Shown here: piece after piece, positions 22,694 through 23,432 of the stretch
How the letters are laid out: the number at the start of each line of letters is the position of its first letter
How positions within the stretch are numbered: the first letter of the stretch is position 1
Source: Pyrenopolyporus hunteri
Lineage: Eukaryota; Ascomycota; Sordariomycetes; Xylariales; Hypoxylaceae
Direction of reading: 5' to 3'
DNA length: 23,432 bases
Assembly (NCBI GenBank): GCA_902806595.1
Contig: CADCXC010000045.1
Coordinates: 1 to 23,432, forward strand
Program-made: the position numbers and the translations under genes
Notes under the pieces: generated by a model
The model's input: only the letters and a program-made list of their open reading frames with translations
The model's database searches: none
What the model was told of the DNA's origin: nothing

Positions 22694-23432
22694 GGTAAAT
22701 TTTTACGACGGTTTTTTTAAAAAATAATATAAAATAATATAAGGTAGATTTTTACGACGATTTTTTTAAAGATAATATAGGGTAAATTTTTACGACGATT
22801 TTTTCGAAAAATAATATAAAATAGTATAAGGTGGATTTTTACGACGGTTTTTTAAAAGTAATATAGGGTGGATTTTCGCGACGATTTTTTCGAAAGGTAG
22901 TATAAAATAATATAGGGTAAACTTTCGCGACGGTTTTTAAAAGTAATATAAGGTGGATTTTACGACGGTTTTTTCGAAAGGTAATATGAGAGTAGTATAA
23001 GGTAAATTTTCGCGACGATTTTTTAAAAGTAATATAAAGTAAATTTTCGCGACGGTTTTTTCGAAAAATAGTATAAAATAGTATAAAGTAGATTTTCGTA
23101 ACGACTTTTTAAAAGTAATATAAAGTAAGTTTTACGACGATTTTTTCGAAAAATAGTATAAAATAATATAGAGTAAACTTTCGTAACGATTTTTTTAAAA
23201 GTAATATAAAGTAAATTTTTGCGACGATTTTTCGAAAGGTAATATAAAATAATATAAAGTAAATTTTCGCGACGATTTTTTTAAAGGTAATATAAAATGG
23301 ATTTTCGCGACGGTTTTTCGAAAAGTAATATAAAATAATATAGTGGATTTTTACGACGGTTTTTGCAAGTAATATAAAGTAAATTTTCGCGACGATTTTA
23401 AAATAAGGTGTGCCAGTATAAGGTAAATTTTT
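22694..23432 (+). repeat. Minisatellite with alternating ~49-bp and ~37-bp units
   Basis: About 17.5 units begin with GGTAAATTTT, GGTGGATTTT or AGTAAATTTT, followed by CGCGACGG or ACGACGA and a T run. Unit starts are 22694, 22743, 22781, 22830, 22867, 22916, 22952, 23001, 23038, 23087, 23124, 23172, 23210, 23258, 23296, 23342, 23378 and 23422. The lengths go 49, 38, 49, 37, 49, 36, 49, 37, 49, 37, 48, 38, 48, 38, 46, 36, 44. Long units carry TTCGAA (except the first) and about 11 extra bases at the end; short units carry TTTAAA there. The repeat is therefore an 86-bp dimer. The last units (after 23342) are irregular, and the array continues past the window edge. The similarity between units shows mainly C/T and G/A differences. 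Confidence 0.95.

Noticed and set aside
22694..23432. CRISPR-like array
   Set aside because: The units are contiguous variants of one sequence with no unique spacers, and the setting is eukaryotic.

Overview
The window looks like nuclear DNA of a filamentous ascomycete (Pezizomycotina, possibly a Sordariomycete; this is inferred from the gene families and the mutation pattern). It has three zones. Positions 1 to about 2,520 have ordinary base composition and carry two genes on the + strand. Positions about 2,521 to 22,690 are an extremely AT-rich block, about 9% G+C where I counted by hand, with no recognisable intact gene. Positions 22,694 to 23,432 are a minisatellite that runs off the right edge.

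Left zone: the first about 215 bases encode the C-terminal end of a protein tyrosine phosphatase that begins outside the window. About 1.06 kb of non-coding DNA follows. It holds a T14 run, a small inverted/direct repeat cluster, a possible UTR intron and a possible TATA box. At 1277-2127 lies a twin-domain DUF427 protein gene. Both genes need one extra base to read through, near 52 and between about 1463 and 1500. Both sites lie in or next to the string GCGCCCG, so assembly error is at least as likely as decay.

Middle zone: this has the signature of repeat-induced point mutation (RIP) carried almost to saturation. CpA/TpG, CpC and most CpT are gone, yet CpG survives: in 4501-5040 I count 21 C on the + strand, 18 of them in CpG. 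Aligned repeat copies are mostly CG or TA at these sites and rarely TG or CA. The zone contains four same-orientation copies of a roughly 265-bp element. Each starts TATTAA and ends TTATTATA (TG...CA after C-to-T change), and each is flanked by a perfect 5-bp target duplication, so they read as solo LTRs. Removing the copy at 22326-22589 restores a clean 14-bp tandem array. An 81-bp tandem duplication, a 58-bp one, T runs and CpG-bearing hairpins are also present.

Right zone: the minisatellite alternates strictly between a long unit (about 49 bp) and a short unit (about 37 bp), giving a dimer of about 86 bp repeated about eight times. Together the features suggest a gene-bearing segment that ends abruptly, about 0.4 kb past the DUF427 gene, at a heterochromatin-like graveyard of mutated repeats.
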